The notes under the pieces: generated by a model
What the model was told of the DNA's origin: nothing
The model's database searches: none
The model's input: the letters and a program-made list of their open reading frames with translations, nothing else
Shown here: piece after piece, positions 1-6,047 of the stretch
How the letters are laid out: each line of letters opens with the position of its first letter
How positions within the stretch are numbered: the first letter of the stretch is position 1
Source of the DNA: JBDTMC01 sp039934475
GTDB taxonomy: Bacteria > Acidobacteriota > Terriglobia > Bryobacterales > Bryobacteraceae
Direction: 5' to 3'
Length of the DNA: 6,286 nucleotides
Assembly: GCA_039934475.1 (NCBI GenBank)
Contig: JBDTMC010000462.1
Span: 1-6,286 of the forward strand
Position numbers and translations under genes: made by a program

Positions 1-21
1 CGTTTCGACCGTCACGAGTGA

Positions 22-879
22 CTACGGGCGGGCGATGGGGATTCCATTGCGGAGGGTCACGGGGAGGAAGAGTTGGCGGCAGCCGAGCTCGGCCAGGGCT
101 AGTCCGTTTTCGTAGTCCTCAGTGAGGCAGGCGGGTTCAAAGATGCGGTTGCTGCGTGTTTCGGCAAGGCGTTCGAGAGCACGGCGGCGATATCCGGTCC
201 CGACGCCGTTAGAAGGAATAAAGGAGCCGAGAGCTTGGCGGGCGCACATGTCCTTGATCTGGAATTCGGCGAACTCGTCGCAGTAGACTCCGTGGGTGAG
301 TTCGCGAAGAGGTGTGGGGAGAGGGAGGACGGGGACCTGCACCATGTCGTAGTCGTCGGCGTAATGGTTGATGGCGCGGAGACTAAGAGGATGAATGAGA
401 TCCTCGGCGTCGTGGGTGATGAGGTTCTCGAAGCGGACGTTATGCTGCTCTTCGAAGAGAAGTAGGCGCTGATAGATCCAGTTGAGGCAATCGGCTTTGG
501 AAGTGGGTCCGGGGTGAGGACAGACGGCGACGTGGACGTTGTCGAAACGGGCTTCGAGGCCGGCTAAGGCGTTGATCGTAGGGCGGTCATTGGGGTAGGC
601 GCCGGCGAAGACGTGATAGTTGGAGTAATCGATAGCGGCGAGGTTGTGCTGAACCATGCCGGCGATTACCTTGGATTCCTGCCAGAGGGGGAGGACGATG
701 GCGATCAGTTTTTCGGGCTTGGCGTGGAGGTCAGGGGCGATTGAATGTGTGCGGCGGCGAAGCCATTGGACAGCGACGGTGAGGGTGACGAAGAGGTCAT
801 CGAGACCGCTGGCGACCATATAGATGGCGAGCGGGACAACGGTGCGCAGAGCCCAGTGGTCGATACCATCGCATGCCAT
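22..879 (-). CDS. NfrB-like family 2 glycosyltransferase, C-terminally truncated
   Basis: The 285-residue product matches the N-terminal half of NfrB (phage N4 adsorption protein B), an inner-membrane glycosyltransferase that in E. coli works in exopolysaccharide export with NfrA. Visible features in order: a membrane segment at about residues 11-40 with the NfrB-like SGLDDLF; the GT-A fold opening LIAIVLPLWQE (58-68); GPTSKADCLN (124-133); the metal-site HDAED (156-160); SNGVGTGY (223-230); and the acceptor-side LTEDYENG (252-259). The ATG at 879 was chosen because it puts SGLDD at about the same distance from the start as in E. coli NfrB; the open frame continues upstream to 1200, but that part is arginine- and proline-rich and looks non-coding. 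The Shine-Dalgarno sequence is weak. The frame stops right after GIPIA, where relatives continue with REYFP and the QxxRW motif, so the rest of the catalytic domain, later membrane helices and C-terminal domains (E. coli NfrB is about 745 residues) are absent. It is probably a remnant without activity. Family assignment is confident; function is not. Confidence 0.85.
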   Translation of the reverse strand: MACDGIDHWALRTVVPLAIYMVASGLDDLFVTLTVAVQWLRRRTHSIAPDLHAKPEKLIAIVLPLWQESKVIAGMVQHNLAAIDYSNYHVFAGAYPNDRPTINALAGLEARFDNVHVAVCPHPGPTSKADCLNWIYQRLLLFEEQHNVRFENLITHDAEDLIHPLSLRAINHYADDYDMVQVPVLPLPTPLRELTHGVYCDEFAEFQIKDMCARQALGSFIPSNGVGTGYRRRALERLAETRSNRIFEPACLTEDYENGLALAELGCRQLFLPVTLRNGIPIARP

Positions 880-1016
880 GCGAAGGACCCCAATGACCCC
901 TGCGAGCCAGGCGGGTGTAGGGCTCAGCACGTAAGGGAGTGGGGTAGAGGGCACGAGATTCTCAGGGCAGACACTGAGGGTGTGGGCGGGGTTGGGCGGC
1001 GGGGTGTGCGAGGGAT

Positions 1017-1136
1017 TCACGCGGCGGCGGACCTCATTTTCGGAGGGTCTTCGAGGGTATTTTCGAGGGTTTCGGGGACGTCGGGGGTCTCTTCGACAGT
1101 ATCTTCCACGTTCAAGCCATAGAGAGACGAGCCGAA
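1017..1136 (-). other. Possible out-of-frame continuation of the hypothetical protein
   Basis: If the C5 run on the coding strand (G at 1137-1141 on the plus strand) had one more base, the upstream frame IYKPP would continue FGSSLYGLN and then an acidic, proline-containing tail (VEDTVEETPDVPETLENTLEDPP), ending at the TGA at 1017-1019. The codons in this stretch mostly end in G or C and give a hydrophilic tail of the same character as the part before it, while the other minus-strand frame here is arginine-rich and unlikely. The segment also contains three imperfect copies of TCGAGGGT on the plus strand (1041-1048, 1051-1058, 1063-1070), which encode the repeated TLE(N/D) and Pro-Pro part. The frameshift could be a real mutation or a sequencing error. 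There is no independent start codon for this piece. Confidence 0.4.
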
Positions 1137-1489
1137 GGGGGTTTGTAGATGCGACGGGGGCCGTTCTGTGCGGCCGGTGCAGCATCAGCGGGTGTGACAT
1201 CGGCCTGAGCGTTTGATTCTACAGGTGGTTCTGCGAGCTTGGGTTCGTTCGGCTCGTTTTGTGTTTGGGGTTCGAGGTCGGGTAAGGGGAAGCTCTTACG
1301 GACGTCAATTAACTGCTTGAGCTTACGGTTGAAGCTGCGTTCTAGGCGGGCGATGTGGCGTTCCAGGATATCGTCGGAGCGGCCGGGCTTGAGTTCCTCC
1401 TGTTGGGCCCAGGTGATGCGGACGGAGTGGTGAGCGTTCTTGAATTTGCGGTCGAAGAAGGCGCGTTCTTCGTCGATGGCGATCATCAT
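1112..1489 (-). CDS. Hypothetical hydrophilic protein, probable fragment with a disrupted 3' end
   Basis: About 125 residues from the first of two consecutive ATGs (1489, 1486). The first half is charged and helical (residues about 5-60, including DDILERHIARLERSFNRKLK); the second half is a low-complexity Pro/Glu/Ala/Asn tail with QNEPNEPK. It resembles, from memory, the C-terminal part of acidobacterial hypothetical proteins that share a 'RxEARLERSFxRALxxL' helix followed by QNEPN-type tails; no function is known to me for them. No Shine-Dalgarno sequence stands at a proper distance from 1489. The open frame extends to 1552, but that portion is antisense to the permease remnant, so the original N-terminus was probably lost at the junction near 1490-1524. 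In this frame the product ends with ARLSMA at 1112, but a one-base change at 1137-1141 would extend it to 1017. It may be a pseudogene. Confidence 0.5.
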   Translation of the reverse strand: MMIAIDEERAFFDRKFKNAHHSVRITWAQQEELKPGRSDDILERHIARLERSFNRKLKQLIDVRKSFPLPDLEPQTQNEPNEPKLAEPPVESNAQADVTPADAAPAAQNGPRRIYKPPSARLSMA

Positions 1490-1523
1490 GCAATTGCGTT
1501 TACTGGCTCCGGCGCGGGCGAGT

Positions 1524-1955
1524 ATTCTTTTGCAAACGCAAATCGACGACACGCTGATCCGCGAACGCCTGCTGGCGCTGTTGTCGGGGTTCTTTTCCGT
1601 GATTGCGTCGCTGCTGGCGGGCGTCGGGCTCTATGGCGTCATCAATTACTCCGCGGTGCGCCGCACGCGCGAGATTGGGATTCGTCTGGCGCTGGGTGCG
1701 CGGCGCGGCGCGGTAGTGGGCCTGATGGTTTCCGATACCTTGCTGATTGTGATGATCGGCCTTGGTGTGGGAATCGCCGGTGGCATTGGGATGGGCCGCT
1801 ATCTGGCGTCGCAGCCGTTCGGGGTGAAGGCTACCGATTTCTGGAGCCTCACGGCGCCTGTTGTTTGTGTGCTGGTGGTTGCCGCCGGCGCGGTTCTTCC
1901 GCCGGCTTTTCGTGCCGCGTGTGCGGATCCGCTGCGAGCCCTGCGGCACGAATGA
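1524..1955 (+). pseudogene. C-terminal remnant of an ADOP (FtsX/MacB-type) permease
   Basis: The encoded ~143 residues match the last FtsX domain of acidobacterial duplicated orphan permeases. They start at about LQTQIDDTLIRERLLALLSGFF and contain a membrane helix ending in AGVGLYGVINYS, the family motif RRTREIGIRLALGARR, two more hydrophobic segments (LLIVMIGLGVGIAGGIGMG and LTAPVVCVLVVAAGAVLPP) and the typical end ADPLRALRHE. A full ADOP is about 800-890 residues, so the PadR-linked N-terminal region, the first FtsX domain and both periplasmic domains are missing. The open frame runs back to a TTG at 1440, but those codons are antisense to the hypothetical protein on the other strand and show no permease similarity, so they are excluded. 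No ribosome binding site or promoter is seen. It is followed by its own terminator, so it was once the end of a transcription unit. Confidence 0.85.
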
Positions 1956-2022
1956 TTGAGATCCAAATGCGCGTTGGCTCCGTATATGCAGATGTAACTA
2001 AGGCAGCAGGTCTTTCCCTCTT

Positions 2023-2059
2023 GGCGGGCGCGCGGTTCGGCGCCCGCCTTTTTTCTTTT
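2023..2059 (+). terminator. Rho-independent terminator after the permease remnant
   Basis: A 9-bp perfect GC-rich stem (GGCGGGCGC at 2023-2031 pairing with GCGCCCGCC at 2040-2048) with an 8-base loop is followed directly by TTTTTTCTTTT (2049-2059). This is a textbook intrinsic terminator on the plus strand. It lies 67 bases after the remnant's stop codon and only five bases before the -35 of the next promoter, so it insulates the PadR-ADOP cassette from upstream transcription. Confidence 0.92.
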
Positions 2060-2064
2060 ACCCC

Positions 2065-2093
2065 TTGTCAAACTAGGAGAAGCATTTTATACT
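2065..2093 (+). promoter_or_regulatory. Sigma-70-type promoter of the first padR-permease operon
   Basis: TTGTCA (2065-2070) and TATACT (2088-2093) match the -35 and -10 consensus (five of six each) with an ideal 17-base spacer. Transcription would start near 2100, giving a short leader of about 15 bases before the ATG at 2116. The promoter sits directly behind the terminator and overlaps the inverted repeat described separately, as expected for autorepression by PadR. Confidence 0.8.
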
Positions 2094-2110
2094 CCTAGAT
2101 AGACTAGGGA
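2073..2110 (+). promoter_or_regulatory. Candidate PadR operator: CTAGGAG inverted repeat plus a third half-site
   Basis: CTAGGAG (2073-2079) and its exact reverse complement CTCCTAG (2092-2098) are separated by 12 bases and span the promoter spacer and the -10. A third related half-site, CTAGGGA (2104-2110), forms a tighter inverted pair with the middle one (CCTAG, five bases, CTAGG) centred near the expected transcription start. PadR proteins commonly bind inverted repeats over their own promoter; that this is the site here is inferred from position and symmetry. Confidence 0.6.
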
Positions 2111-2112
2111 GG
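2106..2112 (+). promoter_or_regulatory. Ribosome binding site that leaves two possible padR starts
   Basis: AGGGAGG is a strong Shine-Dalgarno sequence but ends only three bases before the ATG at 2116. The in-frame GTG at 2122 has a more usual nine-base spacing. The first start gives MDVDKSAELL, the second begins at VDKSAELL; the difference is two residues and does not affect the DNA-binding domain. The site also overlaps the third operator half-site, so a bound repressor would cover it in the DNA. Confidence 0.6.
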
Positions 2113-2115
2113 AAA

Positions 2116-2463
2116 ATGGACGTGGACAAGAGCGCGGAGTTATTGCCGGGCACATTGGATATGTTGATTTTGAAAGCGGTGTCGCTGGCTCCGCTGCACG
2201 GGTATGGGGTGCTGGTGAGGATCCGGCAGATCTCTGGGGATGCCCTGGAGATTCCGCAAGGGTCGTTGTATCCGGCCCTGTGCCGGTTGGAGCACCAGGC
2301 TTTGATTGCGGCCGAATGGGGTGTGAGCGAGAACAACCGGCGGGCGAAGTACTACACGTTGACCGATTCGGGGCGCGATCGCTTGCGCGAGGAGACGGCG
2401 GGATGGAACCGGCTGGCGACCGCAATGGCGGCGGCCTTGAACACGACTCCGGAGGAGGTGTGA
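2116..2463 (+). CDS. PadR-family transcriptional regulator
   Basis: This 115-residue protein has the hallmark of the PadR winged-helix family: LLPGTLDMLILKAV (residues about 9-22), HGYGVLVRIRQIS, the recognition region QGSLYPALCRLEHQALIAAEWG (about 49-70) and the wing NNRRAKYYTLTDSGRDRL. A short C-terminal helix follows, so it is of the short subfamily with only a small dimerisation segment. It should act as a cytoplasmic dimeric repressor; the ligand is unknown. It is the first gene of a two-gene operon with the permease one base downstream, an arrangement typical of acidobacteria, and probably represses its own promoter at the CTAGGAG repeat. It is a paralogue of the PadR at 5715 with the same core motifs but clearly diverged sequence. 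Family assignment is very confident; the regulated target is inferred from the arrangement. Confidence 0.93.
   Translation: MDVDKSAELLPGTLDMLILKAVSLAPLHGYGVLVRIRQISGDALEIPQGSLYPALCRLEHQALIAAEWGVSENNRRAKYYTLTDSGRDRLREETAGWNRLATAMAAALNTTPEEV
2451..2458 (+). promoter_or_regulatory. Ribosome binding site of the large permease
   Basis: GGAGGAGG lies inside the last codons of padR. It is six bases before the GTG at 2465 and nine before a second GTG at 2468, so either can serve as the start; the protein differs by one residue. With only one base between padR's stop and the first GTG, translation of the two genes is likely coupled. Confidence 0.75.
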
Positions 2464-2464
2464 C

Positions 2465-5134
2465 GTGGTGAAACGATTCCGTTCCCTGTTTCGGGTGTTG
2501 ACGGCGCGACGCGATTTCGAAGAGGGGATGAGTGAGGAACTGCGGTTCCATCTAGAGGAGTACACAAACGAGTTGGTGCGGGCTGGCGTGCCGCGGGAAG
2601 AGGCGATGAGGCGGGCGCGGCTGGAGTTTGGCGAGCGGAACAGCGTGGAGGAAGAGTGCCGCGAGGCTCGTGGGTTGCGTCCCTTCGACGAGGTGGCGCG
2701 GCAGTTGCGGCATGCGGCTCGCTTGCTGTGGAAGACGCCACGATTCACACTGACAGCACTGGCGACACTGGCGATTTGCCTGGGCGCGAATCTGACGATC
2801 TTTGGTGTGATCGATTCCATCCTGCTGCGGCCTCTTCCCTTCCCCGATCCGGACCGGCTGGTTACTATCTTCAATAGCTATCCTAAGGCGGGCGTCGATC
2901 GGGATGGTTCTTCAGTTACTAACTACTATGAACGGCGTGGACGGATTGCCGCATTCGAGGGGCTGTCGATTTACCGCTATGGAACCGCGGTGCTGGGCGA
3001 GGCGGGATCAACAGAACGGGCGTCGGTGGCGCGGGTTTCAGCGGACTTCTTTGCGACGTTGGGGTCGGGCCCGGTAATTGGGCGAAGCTTCACCGAAGAG
3101 GAGATGTCGGATCAAACGAATAAGGTGGTCATCCTCACCGACGCTTACTGGCGGCAGCATTTCGCTGCGGATCCGCAGGTGACGGGGAGGCAAATCCGCG
3201 TGGACGGATTCGTGTACAGCGTGGTTGGCGTTCTGCCGGCGGGATTTCGATTTCTGTCTTCGGAAGCACGGTTATATTTTCCTTTCACGTCGCGGCCGGG
3301 GGATCGCTCGCCAGAGCAGAGGCATTCGGGTGGCAATGCGAAGCATCTGATTGCGCGGCTGAAACCGGGCTCCAGTGTGGCCCAAGCACAAGCGCAGATT
3401 GACTCGCAGAATGCGGCCCTGGAAGGGGACGGCCCGATGGCCAAGATGATGGCCGAGGCGGGATTTCGATCCGTTGTCGCACCGCTGCGAGCTGACCATG
3501 TGGCGGGCATCCGTCCAGCGCTGTTATGGATGCAGGCAGGCGCGCTAGCGCTGCTATTGATTGGTGCGGTGAACCTGACGAACCTGCTTCTCATTCGAGC
3601 CAGTAGCCGGCAGAAGGAGATGGCCGTGCGGCAGGCGCTGGGCGCATCGCGGTGGCATGTTTGGAGCGAAGTAACGGTGGAGACGACGTTGCTGACGCTG
3701 GCGGGCGGAATATTAGGCTTGGCGGCGGGTGCGGGAGGAATCCGATTGCTAGCCGCGCTGGGCGCAGAACGCTTGCCTATGGGCAGTCAGATCGCCTTCG
3801 ATGGGCGCCTGGCGGTAGTAGCTTTGACGGGAGCTGTCTTGCTTGGATTGGCGCTGGCTGTGCCCATCGCTTGGTTCCACTTGCGCGGGCATCGCAGGAA
3901 TGCCATTCAATCAGAGACGCGCGGCGGCACCGCGAACCGCGCCGCGCAGAGGCTTCGCCATAGTTTTATCGTGGCCCAGATCGCTCTGGCGCTGGTGCTG
4001 CTGGCCGGAGCCGGGTTGCTGGGGTTAAGTCTGGAGCGAGCCATGGCTGTCGCGCCGGGGTTCCGTCCGGATCATGTTCTGACCGCAGAGATACCGGTGC
4101 CGTGGAAGAATTATCCGGACTGGGCGGCGCGGATCGCCCTGAACGAACGTTTCTTGCAGGCGATGGCGCGCCAGCCGGGAGTTTCGGCTGTCGGGCTGGT
4201 GAACAATGTACCGTTGAGCGGCAACGACGGCAAGAGTGCGGCAGCGGTGAAAGGGCACGTACGGCGTGCGGGGGAATCGCCGCGTGGGCATTACTCGTAT
4301 GGCACGGATGGGGATTACTTCACGGCGATGGGATTCTCCTTGCGGGAAGGGCGTTTTTTGACGGCTGACGATTCGCGCCGGACGGAGCGAGTGTGTGTGG
4401 TGGACGAGGACTTCGCCCGGTATTATTGGCCGGGGCAAAGCGCCTTGGGGCAACGGCTGTTCTTTGGATCCGACGTTGGGCGCGATGCCGAGTCCTTCAG
4501 CGTGGTGGGTGTGGTGGGCGCGGTGAAGCAGGCGGGACTCACGGATCAAGCGGCGCAGGGGGCGGTTTATTATCCTTACGCGATGCGGACGGACGATCGA
4601 TTGTTTGTGGTGGTGCGGGGGAATGTTCCGGCGGAGATGCTGGCTTCGACGGTGCAAAGGGTGGTGCGGGAGACGGATGCCGAACTGCCGGTGAGCGATG
4701 TCCGGTCAATGGAAGGGCGGATTGCGGATAGCCTGGTGGCGCAACGCTCGCCGGCTCTGTTAGCGGGGATTTTCTCAGTTATGGCGGTGTTACTGACGGC
4801 GATTGGCACTTATGGAGTTTTGAGTTACGCGGTGTCGCAGCGGCAGCGCGAGATTGGAGTTCGGATGGCTCTGGGAGCCGGACCGGAACAGATCCGGGCG
4901 CAGTTTCTAGGGATGGGCTTGCGTCTGTTAGGGGCGGGCACGGTGCTGGGCGTGATGGGGGCTTGGGGGATGGGCCAGGCGATGAGGACACTGCTGTTTC
5001 AAGTGCCTCCGGCGCATGTCGCTACCTTTGTTGGTGCGGCGGGGGTGGTGGGAGTAGTTTCGCTGGTGGCGTGCGTGCTTCCAGCGCGCCGGGCGGCGCG
5101 GGTTTCGCCGATGACGGCTCTAGCGGAGGAGTAG
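2465..5134 (+). CDS. ADOP family (acidobacterial duplicated orphan) ABC permease, MacB/FtsX-like
   Basis: An intact 889-residue inner-membrane protein with full ADOP architecture. Residues 1-90 are the charged cytoplasmic prefix (RRDFEEGMSEELRFHLEEYTNELVRAGVPREEA, then FDEVARQLRHAARLLWKTPRFT). Helix 1 is at about 96-120, followed by a periplasmic MacB-type domain to about 350. The first FtsX domain has helices at about 354-378, 405-430 and 447-470 with the motif RQKEMAVRQALGASR (382-396). A fifth helix at about 499-521 precedes a second periplasmic domain, and the second FtsX domain has helices at about 764-788, 815-838 and 851-874 with RQREIGVRMALGA (793-805). It has eight predicted helices and two halves. 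There is no ATPase domain and no ATPase gene beside it, hence 'orphan'; MacB-type relatives transmit ATP-driven motions to the periplasm. The substrate is unknown. It is co-transcribed with the PadR upstream, and its last 113 bases overlap the convergent transposase gene. Confidence 0.95.
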   Translation: MVKRFRSLFRVLTARRDFEEGMSEELRFHLEEYTNELVRAGVPREEAMRRARLEFGERNSVEEECREARGLRPFDEVARQLRHAARLLWKTPRFTLTALATLAICLGANLTIFGVIDSILLRPLPFPDPDRLVTIFNSYPKAGVDRDGSSVTNYYERRGRIAAFEGLSIYRYGTAVLGEAGSTERASVARVSADFFATLGSGPVIGRSFTEEEMSDQTNKVVILTDAYWRQHFAADPQVTGRQIRVDGFVYSVVGVLPAGFRFLSSEARLYFPFTSRPGDRSPEQRHSGGNAKHLIARLKPGSSVAQAQAQIDSQNAALEGDGPMAKMMAEAGFRSVVAPLRADHVAGIRPALLWMQAGALALLLIGAVNLTNLLLIRASSRQKEMAVRQALGASRWHVWSEVTVETTLLTLAGGILGLAAGAGGIRLLAALGAERLPMGSQIAFDGRLAVVALTGAVLLGLALAVPIAWFHLRGHRRNAIQSETRGGTANRAAQRLRHSFIVAQIALALVLLAGAGLLGLSLERAMAVAPGFRPDHVLTAEIPVPWKNYPDWAARIALNERFLQAMARQPGVSAVGLVNNVPLSGNDGKSAAAVKGHVRRAGESPRGHYSYGTDGDYFTAMGFSLREGRFLTADDSRRTERVCVVDEDFARYYWPGQSALGQRLFFGSDVGRDAESFSVVGVVGAVKQAGLTDQAAQGAVYYPYAMRTDDRLFVVVRGNVPAEMLASTVQRVVRETDAELPVSDVRSMEGRIADSLVAQRSPALLAGIFSVMAVLLTAIGTYGVLSYAVSQRQREIGVRMALGAGPEQIRAQFLGMGLRLLGAGTVLGVMGAWGMGQAMRTLLFQVPPAHVATFVGAAGVVGVVSLVACVLPARRAARVSPMTALAEE

Positions 5135-5615
5135 GGTAGACCGACATTGGGTTGCCTTGGCCGTTGATTACGTAGTCGATTGCGGCGTTGACGCTGATGG
5201 GATTCCAGAGATGTCTTGTACTTCCATGGTGAGTCCAGCGGGTTAGGTTTGGCTCTGCTTCGCCGGTACGGTTCAGATGGCGAGTGGCGTAGGCTTTGAA
5301 GGTTGTTAAGATTTGCTCGGGTGGGGATTGGGATTCGACTACGGCGTGGATGTGTGTGGTTCGGACGTGGGCGCCGAGTAAGGTCCAGTTTCTGTAAATG
5401 CAGACTTCTTGGATGGCGGTGAGGACGGTTTCACGGCTCGTTTTGTCGCTAAGGAGATAGGGTGGGTGGGCTTGGCGTACTCTTGCTACTGCGGCGCGCT
5501 TTGGGCTTGGATTGAGGGTGGGTGTTCCCGGGATGTTGTGCTCTCGATCTACGGAGCCACTGGCGCAGCCGTGTAGGTGAGTACCATAGCAGGAGAAGGT
5601 AATGAGGTAGGTCAT
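5022..5615 (-). CDS. Y1/REP-associated (RAYT, IS200-like) transposase
   Basis: A 197-residue product whose first 160 residues form a complete Y1_Tnp-type domain. Visible are MTYLITFSCYGTHLHG at the start, the HUH metal-binding pair HIH (88-90, in THIHAVVE), and the probable catalytic tyrosine Y109 in FKAYATRHLN. The conserved C-terminal block is RWTHHGSTRHLWN followed by AIDYVINGQGNPMSVY. Such enzymes cut single-stranded DNA through a tyrosine-DNA link; RAYTs act on REP palindromes and usually occur singly. After residue 160 the protein continues with about 37 proline-rich residues that are simply the antisense of the permease's end, so the normal stop seems lost. The ATG at 5615 matches the family start, although no Shine-Dalgarno sequence is seen. 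The gene is divergent from the second padR (99 bases) and convergent with the permease. No clear flanking REP hairpin pair or target duplication was found. Confidence 0.88.
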   Translation of the reverse strand: MTYLITFSCYGTHLHGCASGSVDREHNIPGTPTLNPSPKRAAVARVRQAHPPYLLSDKTSRETVLTAIQEVCIYRNWTLLGAHVRTTHIHAVVESQSPPEQILTTFKAYATRHLNRTGEAEPNLTRWTHHGSTRHLWNPISVNAAIDYVINGQGNPMSVYPTPPLEPSSAKPAPPGALEARTPPAKLLPPPPPHQQR

Positions 5616-5679
5616 TGTGGGCTGTGGTGGTCGCTCCCTGACGTTTCGGTACTAGTGGAGGACAGGGAATTTTCTCGGG

Positions 5680-5708
5680 TTGACAGGATTTGTAATCACT
5701 GGCATAGT
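5680..5708 (+). promoter_or_regulatory. Sigma-70-type promoter of the second padR-permease operon
   Basis: A perfect TTGACA -35 (5680-5685) and a CATAGT -10 (5703-5708) are separated by 17 bases. The -10 ends six bases before the ATG at 5715, so transcription should begin at or next to the A of the start codon. No Shine-Dalgarno sequence lies near that ATG; the closest purine-rich run, around 5657-5667, is upstream of the promoter. The mRNA is therefore probably leaderless. Start position is inferred, not measured. Confidence 0.75.
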
Positions 5709-5717
5709 CTAACTATG
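5703..5717 (+). promoter_or_regulatory. Candidate PadR operator covering the -10 and the start codon
   Basis: CATAGT-CTA-ACTATG is a perfect 6-bp inverted repeat with a three-base spacer. Its left arm is the -10 element and its right arm ends with the ATG of padR. A repressor dimer here would block promoter opening directly. The first cassette has an inverted repeat in the equivalent position with a different arm sequence (CCTAG...CTAGG), which fits two regulators with separate specificities. Binding is inferred. Confidence 0.6.
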
Positions 5718-6047
5718 GCAAGAGACGAGATTCCTCCCGGAACGCTTTATATGCTGATTTTGCGGGTGCTGGCGCGGCACGGTGAGTCGCATGGATATGA
5801 GATTGCGAATGCGATTCAACGGGTCTCGGAGGAAGTTTTGCAGGTGGAGGAGGGGTCGCTGTATCCGGCTCTGCAACGGATGCTGTTGAAAGGTTGGGTG
5901 GAGGCGCATTGGGGGGTCACAGCGGGGAACCGGCGGGCTCGCTACTACCAGTTGACGGAGTTGGGACGGGCGCAGTTGCATAGCGAGCTGGCGCAGTACC
6001 GGCGAGTGAGTGCCGCGATTCAGCGGGTGCTGGGAGAAGCGGTATGA
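5715..6047 (+). CDS. PadR-family transcriptional regulator (second cassette)
   Basis: A 110-residue short-type PadR protein: PGTLYMLILRVLARHGESHGYEIANAIQRVS (residues about 8-38), EEGSLYPALQRMLLKGWVEAHWG (about 46-68), wing GNRRARYYQLTELGRAQL, and a short C-terminal helix. The start ATG at 5715 was chosen because the PadR similarity begins within a few residues of it and because the promoter lies directly upstream; an open frame back to 5577 would run through the promoter and into the transposase gene and is rejected. It is probably translated from a leaderless mRNA. Its stop overlaps the permease start by four bases (ATGA), pointing to translational coupling. It likely represses its own operon at the repeat over its start; the inducing signal is unknown. 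Confidence 0.92.
   Translation: MARDEIPPGTLYMLILRVLARHGESHGYEIANAIQRVSEEVLQVEEGSLYPALQRMLLKGWVEAHWGVTAGNRRARYYQLTELGRAQLHSELAQYRRVSAAIQRVLGEAV

Noticed and set aside
1041..1070. Three TCGAGGGT-like units, considered as a regulatory iteron array
   Set aside because: Spacing is uneven and the units are explained by a repetitive acidic coding segment on the minus strand.
745..1122. Plus-strand open frame of 125 codons
   Set aside because: It is antisense to the NfrB-like gene and the upstream tail, with no domain, no ribosome binding site and unlikely composition.
880..1200. Upstream extension of the NfrB-like frame (107 more residues)
   Set aside because: It is arginine- and proline-rich, unlike any NfrB N-terminus, and overlaps the end of the upstream gene in another frame; the ATG at 879 fits the family length.
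2140..2874. Minus-strand open frame of 244 codons across padR and the permease start
   Set aside because: The coding strand here carries clear PadR and ADOP motifs; the antisense product is Arg/Ser-rich and unrecognisable.
4025..4657. Minus-strand open frame of 210 codons inside the permease
   Set aside because: It is rich in His, Arg and Pro as expected for the antisense of a GC-rich membrane-protein gene, and has no recognisable motif.
5635..5668. TCCCTG...CAGGGA inverted repeat with a 22-base spacer, considered as a REP element for the transposase
   Set aside because: Only six pairs with a long spacer, no adjacent GTAG, and no second copy seen in the window.
5577..5714. N-terminal extension of the second PadR
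   Set aside because: It would run through the promoter and into the divergent transposase gene, and PadR similarity starts only after 5715.
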